A stretch of DNA of 64,000 nt from Treponema sp. Marseille-Q3903 (lineage in GTDB: Bacteria; Spirochaetota; Spirochaetia; Treponematales; Treponemataceae), in the NCBI RefSeq assembly GCF_014334335.1, contig NZ_JACSEU010000001.1:930001-994000 (forward strand), in the 5' to 3' direction. Below are positions 1 to 8,000 of this stretch, one piece after another. Below the pieces are notes generated by a model. It did no database searches. It was not told the origin of the DNA and saw only the letters and a program-made list of their open reading frames with translations. Numbering within the stretch: the stretch's first letter is position 1; each line of letters begins with the position of its first letter. The position numbers were made by a program, and so were the translations under genes.

Positions 1-1
1 A

Positions 2-538
2 ATGGTAGAAAGATATTCTTCAGATGATGATTATGTTGTCCTCGCAGGAGATAAAAATCACGGTGAAGTGATTGGGATTTCAGGGTACGCAGGCTCGAAT
101 TTTAGTCAGATTCAAGATTACGAAGAAGCAAAAAATCTTAAAATAAAAGATTCCGATTCAAAAAACATCATACTTTTGGGGCAGACAACGTACAGCCCGT
201 CGGAGTTTTCAAAAATCAAAGAACTGTTTAAATCACGGTTTAAAAATATAGATGTGATCAACACGATTTGCCCTGCGACAAATGAAAGGCAAAATGCGTT
301 GATCGAATTGTGCAGCAAAGTTGACGGAGTTTTAATTATAGGTGGGAAAACTTCTGCAAATACAATCAGGCTATATCAAACTGCGGCATCAAAATGTAAA
401 TATGCGGCACATATTCAAAGCTCTGATGATATACCTCCTGAGTTTTTTAAGCTCAAAAATGTCGGCATAACAGCCGGTGCCAGCACTCCAGATGTCATCA
501 TCAAAGAAGTTGAAGAAAAGCTGATGAATTCGCAGTGA
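2..538 (+). CDS. ispH: 4-hydroxy-3-methylbut-2-enyl diphosphate reductase (IspH/LytB), 3' part
   Basis: This is the C-terminal 178 residues of IspH, the iron-sulfur enzyme that makes IPP and DMAPP in the last step of the non-mevalonate isoprenoid pathway. The reading frame is open at the left edge, so the methionine at position 2 is probably internal and the true start lies outside the window. Visible family motifs are TICPATNERQ near fragment residue 90 (it holds one of the three cluster cysteines), GGKTSANT (the Ser-X-Asn substrate-binding region) and GITAGASTPD near the end. The stop is at 536-538 and an ndk promoter follows, so it appears to end its transcription unit. The identification is secure; nothing can be said about the missing N-terminus. 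Confidence 0.93.
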   Translation: MVERYSSDDDYVVLAGDKNHGEVIGISGYAGSNFSQIQDYEEAKNLKIKDSDSKNIILLGQTTYSPSEFSKIKELFKSRFKNIDVINTICPATNERQNALIELCSKVDGVLIIGGKTSANTIRLYQTAASKCKYAAHIQSSDDIPPEFFKLKNVGITAGASTPDVIIKEVEEKLMNSQ

Positions 539-582
539 TTGCAATCGAATCAAATTGAGCACCGACAACCGATTTATTTTCC

Positions 583-611
583 TTGAAATCACAATCCAGT
601 TTGTATATAAT
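583..611 (+). promoter_or_regulatory. Promoter of ndk
   Basis: TTGAAA (583-588) and TATAAT (606-611) are separated by exactly 17 bp, a near-consensus housekeeping promoter. Transcription would start near 618, leaving only a few nucleotides before the ATG at 621; AGGGG at 613-617 could serve as a ribosome site only if transcription starts further upstream. Confidence 0.7.
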
Positions 612-620
612 TAGGGGATT

Positions 621-1064
621 ATGAGTAGATGTTTTACAATGTTAAAGCCGGGCGTAGTTAATCGTCGGCTTGTCGGAGAGGTTATTTCACGCCTTGAAAA
701 AAAAGGATTCAAACTTGTCGGTTTAAAAATGGTACACGTGTCTAAAGAGCTTGCAAATGAGCACTATGCTGAGCATTCGGACAAGCCTTTTTTCAGTGGA
801 TTGGTCGATTACATCACGTCGGGACCTGTCGTTGCGATGGTTTGGGAAGCAGATGATTGCGTTGCCTTGATGAGAAAAATGTGCGGGGCAACTAAGCCGT
901 CAGAAGCTGTTCCGGGAACTCTGCGGGGAGATTATTGTATCCACACAGAACGAAACATCATACATTCTTCTGACAGCGATGAAAGTGCTGAACGTGAAAT
1001 CAATCTTTGGTTTAAAAAAGGCGAACTTTACAATTGGAAAGATTGCGAAGACGACTGCTTTTAA
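621..1064 (+). CDS. ndk: Nucleoside diphosphate kinase
   Basis: Ndk transfers the gamma phosphate from ATP to nucleoside diphosphates through a phosphohistidine, balancing cellular NTP pools. The 147-residue length is normal for the family. The N-terminal strand (CFTMLKPGVVNRRLVG) and the active-site signature NIIHSSDSDESAEREI near residues 112-127 are clear; the His of NIIHSSDS is the phosphorylated residue. The second position of the usual H-G-S-D motif is Ser instead of Gly, a mild variant. It has its own promoter just upstream, and gpsA follows after 28 bp, so the two may be co-transcribed. Assignment is certain. Confidence 0.97.
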   Translation: MSRCFTMLKPGVVNRRLVGEVISRLEKKGFKLVGLKMVHVSKELANEHYAEHSDKPFFSGLVDYITSGPVVAMVWEADDCVALMRKMCGATKPSEAVPGTLRGDYCIHTERNIIHSSDSDESAEREINLWFKKGELYNWKDCEDDCF

Positions 1065-1092
1065 TATAAATAATATTTTTAAGAGATGAATA

Positions 1093-2148
1093 ATGGAAAG
1101 TAAAACTGTTGGAGTAATTGGCGGAGGTGCGTGGGGAACAGGTCTTGCCCAAGCGCTTGCACGCGGTGGACACAAAGTTCAGCTTTGGGCTTTGGAAGAT
1201 GATGTAGTTGAGTCGATCAATAAAGAGCATGAAAACAAGCGCTTCCTTCCCGGATTTAAGCTGGAGAAGACGATGACTTGTTCAAAAGACATCATCGAAG
1301 TTGCTACAGATAAAGAATTTTTGATTATTGCATCGCCATCTCTTTATCTTGCGAGTACAGCAAAAAAAATTATCGATGTACCTAACATTGCAGACGGTTC
1401 TACAGTGATTGCCGCTCTTACAAAAGGTTTTGTTCCGTCTTCAGAAGGCGCAAAGCTTGTACTTGAAACAATAGAATCTTCTCTTCCTGAAATCTACAAG
1501 GACTGTACTGTCTACGTTGCGGGACCTTCTCATGCAGAAGAAGTTGCAATGGGTAAGCTGACCGGTCTTGTAGCCGCTTCTCTAAATCCTAAAAATTCAA
1601 TAAGAGTTCGCGAACTTTTGCGTGTTCCGGGACTTATGGTTTTTTCAAGTTTTGACGTTGTAGGAGTTCAGATATGTGCTGCTGCTAAGAACGTCGTTGC
1701 GGTTGTGTACGGAGCTTTTGACGCAATCGCCGAAGAGTCTGATTTATTCGGTGACAATGCCGAAAGCCTTCTTATGGCGGCTGGACTGAACGAAATACAG
1801 ATGCTCGGTTTTGCTATGGGCTCAACTCATGCAGAGACTTTTACGTCGATTTCCGGAGTTGGAGACCTTGATGTAACTTGTAAATCAAAATATGGCCGAA
1901 ATCGCCGCTTTGGACATGATCTTGTAAAAACAGATATACTTTCCAAGTTCAGCGGTATCGATGATTTGATCGCGAATGTCTCAAAAATAGGATATCTTCC
2001 TGAAGGTGCAATTGCATGCAAATACATTCACGAAATTGCAGCAAAAAAAGATTTGAAACTCCCTCTTTCAAACGCTCTTTATAAAGTTTTAAATAAAGAA
2101 GCGACGATAGAAGAAATTGTAGTTTCGCTTCAGTCTCTTGGAAAATAA
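1093..2148 (+). CDS. gpsA: Glycerol-3-phosphate dehydrogenase [NAD(P)+]
   Basis: GpsA reduces dihydroxyacetone phosphate to sn-glycerol 3-phosphate, the backbone for phospholipids. The 351-residue protein starts with the Rossmann signature VGVIGGGAWGTGLAQAL (residues 7-23). It has the TKG substrate-binding segment, the GPSHAEEVA segment near residue 145 and the lysine-containing AAKNVVAV helix expected for the catalytic region. The C-terminus (PEGAIACKYIHEIA, then KLPLSNALYKVL) is typical. It follows ndk closely and precedes ffh. Its last codons contain ACGATAGAAGAA (2104-2115), a 12-mer that recurs in the tandem repeat before ffh, which suggests the repeat unit began as a copy of this gene junction. 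Confidence 0.96.
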   Translation: MESKTVGVIGGGAWGTGLAQALARGGHKVQLWALEDDVVESINKEHENKRFLPGFKLEKTMTCSKDIIEVATDKEFLIIASPSLYLASTAKKIIDVPNIADGSTVIAALTKGFVPSSEGAKLVLETIESSLPEIYKDCTVYVAGPSHAEEVAMGKLTGLVAASLNPKNSIRVRELLRVPGLMVFSSFDVVGVQICAAAKNVVAVVYGAFDAIAEESDLFGDNAESLLMAAGLNEIQMLGFAMGSTHAETFTSISGVGDLDVTCKSKYGRNRRFGHDLVKTDILSKFSGIDDLIANVSKIGYLPEGAIACKYIHEIAAKKDLKLPLSNALYKVLNKEATIEEIVVSLQSLGK

Positions 2149-2222
2149 AAGATATCCGAAACAGCTTCGCGAGATTTATATCGAAATTTACATTGCAATC
2201 CGAAATATTTTAGGGGAACAAA

Positions 2223-2348
2223 ATGTTAGAGAAGATAACAAACACATTCAGCGGAATAGTAAAAAAGTTGAGCGGAAAATCAACAATCACAGAAAAAAAT
2301 ATTGAGGATGCCTACGATAGAAGAACCGTTAAAAATATACGCGGTTAG
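2223..2348 (+). pseudogene. Truncated ffh start, copy 1 (41 codons)
   Basis: An ATG with the same ribosome-binding context as ffh opens a 41-residue frame. Its first 30 residues (MLEKITNTFSGIVKKLSGKS and on to NIEDA) equal the Ffh N-terminus. It then continues as YDRRTVKNIRG and stops at a TAG inside the repeat hairpin. It has no GTPase domain, so it cannot act as Ffh; it is either an abortive duplicate or a translated leader. Confidence 0.75.
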
Positions 2349-2423
2349 CGTATATTTAGGTTCAACACAAAAACGGCTTGAGCGAGATTAATCTCGCAAT
2401 CCGAAATATTTTAGGGGAACAAA

Positions 2424-2549
2424 ATGTTAGAGAAGATAACAAACACATTCAGCGGAATAGTAAAAAAGTTGAGCGGAAAATCAACAATCACAGAAAAAAA
2501 TATTGAGGATGCCTACGATAGAAGAACCGTTAAAAATGTACGCGGCTAG
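2424..2549 (+). pseudogene. Truncated ffh start, copy 2 (41 codons)
   Basis: This is the second copy of the same 41-codon frame, exactly 201 bp after the first. The tail reads YDRRTVKNVRG and stops at the equivalent TAG. The reading frame and the start context are both kept. Whether it is translated cannot be judged from sequence. Confidence 0.75.
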
Positions 2550-2624
2550 CGTATATTTAGGTTCAACACAAAAACGGCTTGAGCGAGATTAATCTCGCAA
2601 TCCGAAATATTTTAGGGGAACAAA

Positions 2625-4079
2625 ATGTTAGAGAAGATAACAAACACATTCAGCGGAATAGTAAAAAAGTTGAGCGGAAAATCAACGATCACAGAAAAAA
2701 ATATTGAGGATGCAGTTGAAGAAATAAAACTAGCGCTTTTAGAAGCCGATGTAAACCTTTGCGTAGTTCGCCGATTTGTCAATTCAACTATCGAAGAAGC
2801 TAAAGGCGAAAAAGTCATAAAATCTGTCAATCCGGGACAGCAGTTTACGAAAATCATCTACGACAAGATGACTGCTATGCTCGGCGATACAAAACAAGAC
2901 CTTCATTTAAAAGGACCCGATACCCAGTCTGTAATTTTGATGCTCGGACTTCAAGGGGCTGGTAAAACGACTGCCGCACATAAACTTGCTGCAAAACTCA
3001 AAAAAGATGGACGCAAACCACTTCTCGCCGCTTGTGATCTTGTTCGTCCTGCAGCGGTTGAACAGTTGAGCCAGCTCGGTGAAAAAATCGGTGTTCCGGT
3101 ATATAAAGAAGATTCTAAAAATGCTGTAAAAAATGCGAAAGGGGCAATCGATTACGCTCGCAAAAACGCCCTCGACACAATCATCATAGATACTGCCGGT
3201 CGCCTTCAGATCGACCAGGAGATGATGGCCGAACTTGTAAAAATAAAAAAAGAGACCGCTCCAGTCGAAGTCTTGCTCGTTGCTGACTCAATGACTGGGC
3301 AAAACGCCGTAGATATTGCTAAATCGTTCGACGAACAGTTAGGGCTGACAGGCGTTATCCTCACAAAGTTTGATTCTGACGCGCGTGGTGGTGCAGCTCT
3401 CTCTCTTAAGACAATCACAGGAAAACCGATTCTCTTTATCGGTACCGGTGAAAAAACAGAAGATTTTGAAGTATTTCATCCTGACAGAATTGCAAGCCGA
3501 ATACTTGGAATGGGTGATGTTGTTTCTCTCGTTGAAAAAGCGCAGGAAACTGTTGATGCAGAAGCTGCCCTTAAAATGCAGAAAAAACTTCAGCGAAATG
3601 AATTTACACTTCAAGATTATCTTGAGCAGTTTCAACAAGTCAAAAAGATGGGAAACATGCAGTCGATTATCGATATGATTCCGGGCATGAACGGAGTCGA
3701 TGCGTCTCAGATGGATTTGGGCAGCCTTAAAAAAAATGAAGCAATAATTCAGAGTATGACATTTAAAGAGAGACTCAATCACCTTATAATAGGTCCGAGC
3801 CGCCGCAAGAGAATTGCAAAAGGTTCAGGAACTTCAGTTGCCGAAGTCAACAAACTTATCAAACAGTTTGAGAAAACAAAACTGATGATGAAAAAGATGA
3901 TCAGAAATCGCGGCATGCAGGGCAGGATGATGAGTCAACTTGGTCTTGACCCGTCCGCAATGTCTGGTTCCGGCGGTTTGGGAGGTCTAGGAGGTGGATT
4001 TCCCGGAGGTATTGATCCGAGCCAGCTTAAAGGCATGGATATGAAAAAACTTATGGAGATGGCGAAAAAGTTTCGCTGA
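2625..4079 (+). CDS. ffh: Signal recognition particle protein Ffh (SRP54)
   Basis: Ffh binds SRP RNA and signal sequences of nascent membrane proteins and delivers ribosomes to FtsY. The N domain covers residues 1 to about 95. The G domain has the P-loop GLQGAGKTT near residues 107-115, DTAGRLQ near 190 and TKFDSDARGGAAL near 247-259. The methionine-rich M domain follows (about 300-435; GRMMSQLGLDPSAM at its end), then a Gly-rich tail (GGLGGLGGGFPGG) and a basic C-terminus. The 484-residue length is slightly above average because of that tail. The start is the third of three near-identical start regions; only this one leads into the full frame. Confidence 0.97.
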   Translation: MLEKITNTFSGIVKKLSGKSTITEKNIEDAVEEIKLALLEADVNLCVVRRFVNSTIEEAKGEKVIKSVNPGQQFTKIIYDKMTAMLGDTKQDLHLKGPDTQSVILMLGLQGAGKTTAAHKLAAKLKKDGRKPLLAACDLVRPAAVEQLSQLGEKIGVPVYKEDSKNAVKNAKGAIDYARKNALDTIIIDTAGRLQIDQEMMAELVKIKKETAPVEVLLVADSMTGQNAVDIAKSFDEQLGLTGVILTKFDSDARGGAALSLKTITGKPILFIGTGEKTEDFEVFHPDRIASRILGMGDVVSLVEKAQETVDAEAALKMQKKLQRNEFTLQDYLEQFQQVKKMGNMQSIIDMIPGMNGVDASQMDLGSLKKNEAIIQSMTFKERLNHLIIGPSRRKRIAKGSGTSVAEVNKLIKQFEKTKLMMKKMIRNRGMQGRMMSQLGLDPSAMSGSGGLGGLGGGFPGGIDPSQLKGMDMKKLMEMAKKFR

Positions 4080-4145
4080 TAAAGTTTCTCTGTAAAAAAA
4101 AAAAATAGATTCGCTGTAAAAAAAAATCGTCGTAGCGTCGTGGAT

Positions 4146-4175
4146 AGATAACAATGAAAACGGATTCTGTTATCT
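4146..4175. other. Inverted repeat between convergent ffh and the CBM48 gene
   Basis: AGATAACA and TGTTATCT form a perfect 8-bp stem that overlaps the stop codon of the minus-strand gene. There is no U-run directly beside it, so a terminator role is only possible. Confidence 0.35.
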
Positions 4176-4892
4176 TACTTCTATAACAGATGCGCTTCTG
4201 CCGTCTTTTGTGTAGACTTTATTAGGATTTGTGTTATCTAGAAATGCAGTCAGCCCAATATAATAATTGTAGAAATATTTTCCCAACGGCAGAGGCAAGT
4301 CAAGTTCATAAAGTCCGGGAGATGTTTCGTTTAGCTCGTAAATCCAAGAATCCCAGTTTGTAAACGTCCCTGCAAGTCTAACTTTTTGACCGCTTTCTCC
4401 TTTGTAGATAAAGTGCACAGTATCATTTTTTGTGATTTCCGTGTTGATATTGATGTTTTTCAAATTTTCTACTTTTGAAAAATAAAGGTTTACAGAGTCG
4501 TCGTATTCTTTAACAGGATTTAGAGGGTCTGTTGTCCAAAGCCCGTCAAATACCAGCCTGTACTTAATCTGAGTAAATTTGTGCTGCCGTTTATAGCAGT
4601 AAAACATGTGAACAGGAGTTTTAGTTTCGTCGTCGTTTGTTTTTGTAAGCACCTCAAAAGGATGAATCACTTTGTAGTTTTCAAAATCAAAAACGATTCC
4701 CACATAGCGATATTTGGGCGCCGCAGTGAAAATAATATAGTCATCGGTGATTACAGGTGCTCCGGGTTTTTCGATTCCGTGCAACAGAGTGTCGAGTTCA
4801 AAGTCTTGATAGTTTGTCAGTTCCGCTGCAAAAAGTTGTGTCGTCGAAAAGAAAAACACCGCAATTGCAAAAAAAAGTGATAACTTTTTCAT
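4170..4892 (-). CDS. Exported protein with glycogen-binding (CBM48-type) domain
   Basis: A 240-residue protein with a Sec signal peptide (MKKLSLFFAIAVFFFSTTQLFA) and, in its C-terminal half, an isoamylase-N/CBM48-like beta-sandwich: VRLAGTFTNWDSWIYEL, then GLYELDLPLPLGKYFYNYY at about residues 165-210. Such domains bind alpha-glucans or serve as a structural fold. The N-terminal half (about 25-150) also looks beta-rich and may be a second copy of the fold, but I recognise no catalytic domain. It lies convergent to ffh and divergent from flcA. It probably sits in the periplasm; its ligand is unknown. Confidence 0.8.
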   Translation of the reverse strand: MKKLSLFFAIAVFFFSTTQLFAAELTNYQDFELDTLLHGIEKPGAPVITDDYIIFTAAPKYRYVGIVFDFENYKVIHPFEVLTKTNDDETKTPVHMFYCYKRQHKFTQIKYRLVFDGLWTTDPLNPVKEYDDSVNLYFSKVENLKNININTEITKNDTVHFIYKGESGQKVRLAGTFTNWDSWIYELNETSPGLYELDLPLPLGKYFYNYYIGLTAFLDNTNPNKVYTKDGRSASVIEVR

Positions 4893-5016
4893 ACTTTGTT
4901 TATCGGAAATTTATTCTGATAGTTTAGTTTTTTTGTCACGATTCTGAATAAGAAAACAATCTAAAAATCGCTTAAGTAGAATCAAAAAACGTCCGTATAT
5001 AAGAGTATAGTTATAC

Positions 5017-5046
5017 TTGTAATTTAAGAGGGAAGTGGGGTAAAAT
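5017..5046 (+). promoter_or_regulatory. Promoter of flcA (leaderless type)
   Basis: TTGTAA (5017-5022), an 18-bp spacer and TAAAAT (5041-5046) end six nucleotides before the ATG at 5053, so transcription should begin at or next to the start codon. GGGG at 5037-5040 lies 12 nt from the ATG and would not be in such a transcript. Confidence 0.55.
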
Positions 5047-5052
5047 TAAAGT

Positions 5053-8000
5053 ATGCCAGGATTAAGTCAGCTCAAACATTTTAGCGATGACCTTCTTGCA
5101 CTCGGAAATGAAGTTTCTGCTCGTGCAAGCCGCGGTGAACAGCCGGTCAAGGTTGAGATTCCGAACACAATAGAAGATAAAAACGACTCAGAAGACTTTG
5201 TTCTTGGTATGCCTGAAATTGAGGCGGAACACGAAGATACATCTGTTGACGAAGACCTTTCAGATTTGGCAGGGCTTGCAACTCCATCTAAATCAGATTC
5301 AAAAGAGCAAAGCGATGAGCCTGCCTCTTCATTTGAAGCACCCGACATGTCGACACTTTTAACTCCTCTTGCCACGTCTGACAATTCGGGAGCCAGCGCA
5401 GACATTCCAGACCTTTCGATGTTTGATGAACCTGAACAGCAAGAAACTGAACCGGTAGTCGAAGAACCTGAAGAAGTGTCAATCGCAGACATGAGCCTCG
5501 ATGACCTCCTCGCAGGCGGCGGATTTGACCAGCCGGAGGAAGAACCTGAAGAACATGCTAAGACTGAAATTCCAAATATAAACGATTTTGAAGAAGTAAA
5601 AGATTTTGATGAAATTGGCACACCTGCTTTTGATAAGTCAACAGCCGAAGATGCCCAGTTGCTTGGAGAATTTGAACCGGGAGAAAAAATCCCTTATGAC
5701 GATGATGAAAAAATTGCTGACGTCGCAGGGCTTTCCAGTGATGTAGGTTTTTCTGACGATAAAAAAGATGACGAAAATGATTCGGCTCCTGAAAATTTAG
5801 CGTCGCTCGATGATTTTGATTCATTTGATTTGCCCGACGATTTTCAATCTTCCGGTGAGAAAAAAGAACCATCTGCAGATGCTCTTTCTCCGGTTGACGA
5901 TTTATCATCAATTGATGATTTGCCTTCTGCGGAATCTTTTGACACATCTGCAGAAAGCTCAGACATTTCTGACGATTTTGACATACCATCTGAAGATTAC
6001 AGCATGCCTGCGGACGGAAATGACATACAGTCTGGCGACTTTGACTCGCTCGCAGAAAGCTTCGGCACATCTGACGACTTTGACTCGCTCGCAGAAAGCT
6101 TCGGCACATCTGGCGATTTCGATGTATCTGCAGAATCATTTGATGCGCCTGCTGCTGATTCTCTTTCACATGAGGAAAGCGCTGACAAACCTGCATCCGC
6201 TGACAAACCTGCATCCGCTGACAGCTCTTTTGCAGCCACTGACAGCTCTTTTGACGATATGTCTCTTCCTGACGACTTTGACTTATCCGGAGGAGAGCAG
6301 TCAGAACACGCAGATGTCCGGGAGCATAAAGACGACTTTGACTCTCTCGACGAAAGTCTTGCCGCACCTAGCGAAGAGATTGCTTCCGCTGACGCAGAAC
6401 ACGCAGATACAAAAATCGAAGATACAAAACAAACTGAAGATGATTCCGGTTCTGTCGGTTTAGAGCCGTTTGACGGTTTTGATTCATCCGATTTGCCCGA
6501 TGATTCAAAATCTTCTGGTACAAAAAAAGAACCTACTATTGACGACTTACTAGGCGGACTTGATTTTGATACTCCCGATTCATCACAGCCATTTGATGAT
6601 TCAGACTCGACAGCTGCTGCCGTAGACGCTACGGAAGATGTCGGCGACATTGAAATCCCCGACACAGATGAAAAAACAGAAAGCGATGATGTTGAAGATT
6701 CGGAAAGTGCAGACACCGAATCGACAGAGCCTCTTGAAATATTCGATACATCTGAGATGGATGGACTTGATTTTGGTATTCAAGAGACCGATTCACAATT
6801 AGGCGGAGGAGACAGCGGCTTTGATTCAGATAATAACGACGACTTTTTGAACAACGGTGAATTTGAAATCAGAGGATTTTCCGATGTCGATATTGCCCAC
6901 GACAAAAACAAAAAAGTAACAAAACTTTTAACTTCAAAGGATAAAGATAAAGGCAAAGGTAAAAGAGCAAAAAATATCGATGAAGCTGACTTTTCTGATG
7001 CTGAAGAAAGCGAAGATTTACCTCCAAATACGCTCACCGACGCACAATACAAAGAGTTCTTAAAAAATCTCTCTGAATATCCTCTCAATCTCAGGCTTGC
7101 TTTCGAGAATTTACTTGTTCAAGATGAATTTACAGATGATGCCGAATTCGAAGTCATTGAAAAAATCTTAAAAAAAGCGCCTGCACGTCAGGTTGCAAGT
7201 ATGCTGGAAAAGATGATGGACACATCTATTCCAATTCCTCGCGATTTTGAACACCGTACAGCAGCCGAATACGATGCTTATAAAAAATCATTGTCTTATC
7301 AGCTGCGAAATAAAATTATTCCCGGAATGCTTGTGGGAATTATGATTTTGCTTGCGAGCTGGGGACTTTTCAATTTTGGAAAATACTGCATATACAGACC
7401 TATAAAAGCGAACGGATTGTACAAACAAGGATATGCGCTTTTGCAGGCAGATGAATACCCTCAGTCCGAAATGAAATTTGAAGAAGCTGTTTCATATAGA
7501 ATCAACAAAAAATGGTTTTTCAATTATGCGCGTGGATATCGGCAGCACAAACAGTATCAGCGTGCCGGAAAAATGTATAAAAATATCCTTGCGTATTTTA
7601 AGCACGACAAAACAGCAGGTATTGAATATGCCGATATGGAATTGAACGACCTCGCAAACTACGAACGCGCAGAAGAAATTGTAAAACGCGAAGTCCTCGA
7701 CTGGCATATAAACGACGCTGACGGAATCTTAAAACTCGGCGATGTATACCTTGAATGGGGCACAGAAAAAGATCCTTCAAAACTGGAACTCGCTCGAGCA
7801 CAATATGCAACTCTTATACAGCTTTACAAGCCGAACGATTTGTATCTTTCAAGGATGATGCGTTATTTTATCCGTTCTGATAATTTACGAGAAGTTTTAC
7901 AATCTCAGCAAAGATTTGAACCTCGTGAAAAATCATTGAATTCCGACGATTGGGCGGAATTGAGCGGCTATCTCCTAGACAAATATTACGGACCGCTTGC

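Larger units (their letters stand above)
2195..2713 (+). repeat. 201-bp tandem repeat containing the ffh start (two full copies plus one partial)
   Basis: Full copies lie at 2195-2395 and 2396-2596; a third, 117-bp partial copy at 2597-2713 runs into the real ffh. Each unit holds the ffh ribosome site (TTTTAGGGGAAC), the ffh ATG and about the first 30 codons. It then switches to unrelated DNA with a perfect 10-bp-stem hairpin (AAATATACGC, loop GGTTA, GCGTATATTT at 2333-2357; counterpart at 2534-2558) and the 16-bp palindrome GCGAGATTAATCTCGC. Copies 1 and 2 differ at only two positions: one converts a stem A-U pair to G-U and one lies in the loop. The third copy carries one silent A-to-G change in codon 21 or so of ffh. 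Confidence 0.95.

Noticed and set aside
4113-4175. Strong terminator after ffh
   Set aside because: Long A-runs and an 8-bp inverted repeat are present, but the stem is not followed by a U-run in either direction.
5558-6716. Long minus-strand frames opposite the flcA acidic region
   Set aside because: They are Gln/Ser-rich mirror images of the Asp/Ser repeats, a known by-product of low-complexity coding DNA, and have no ribosome sites.
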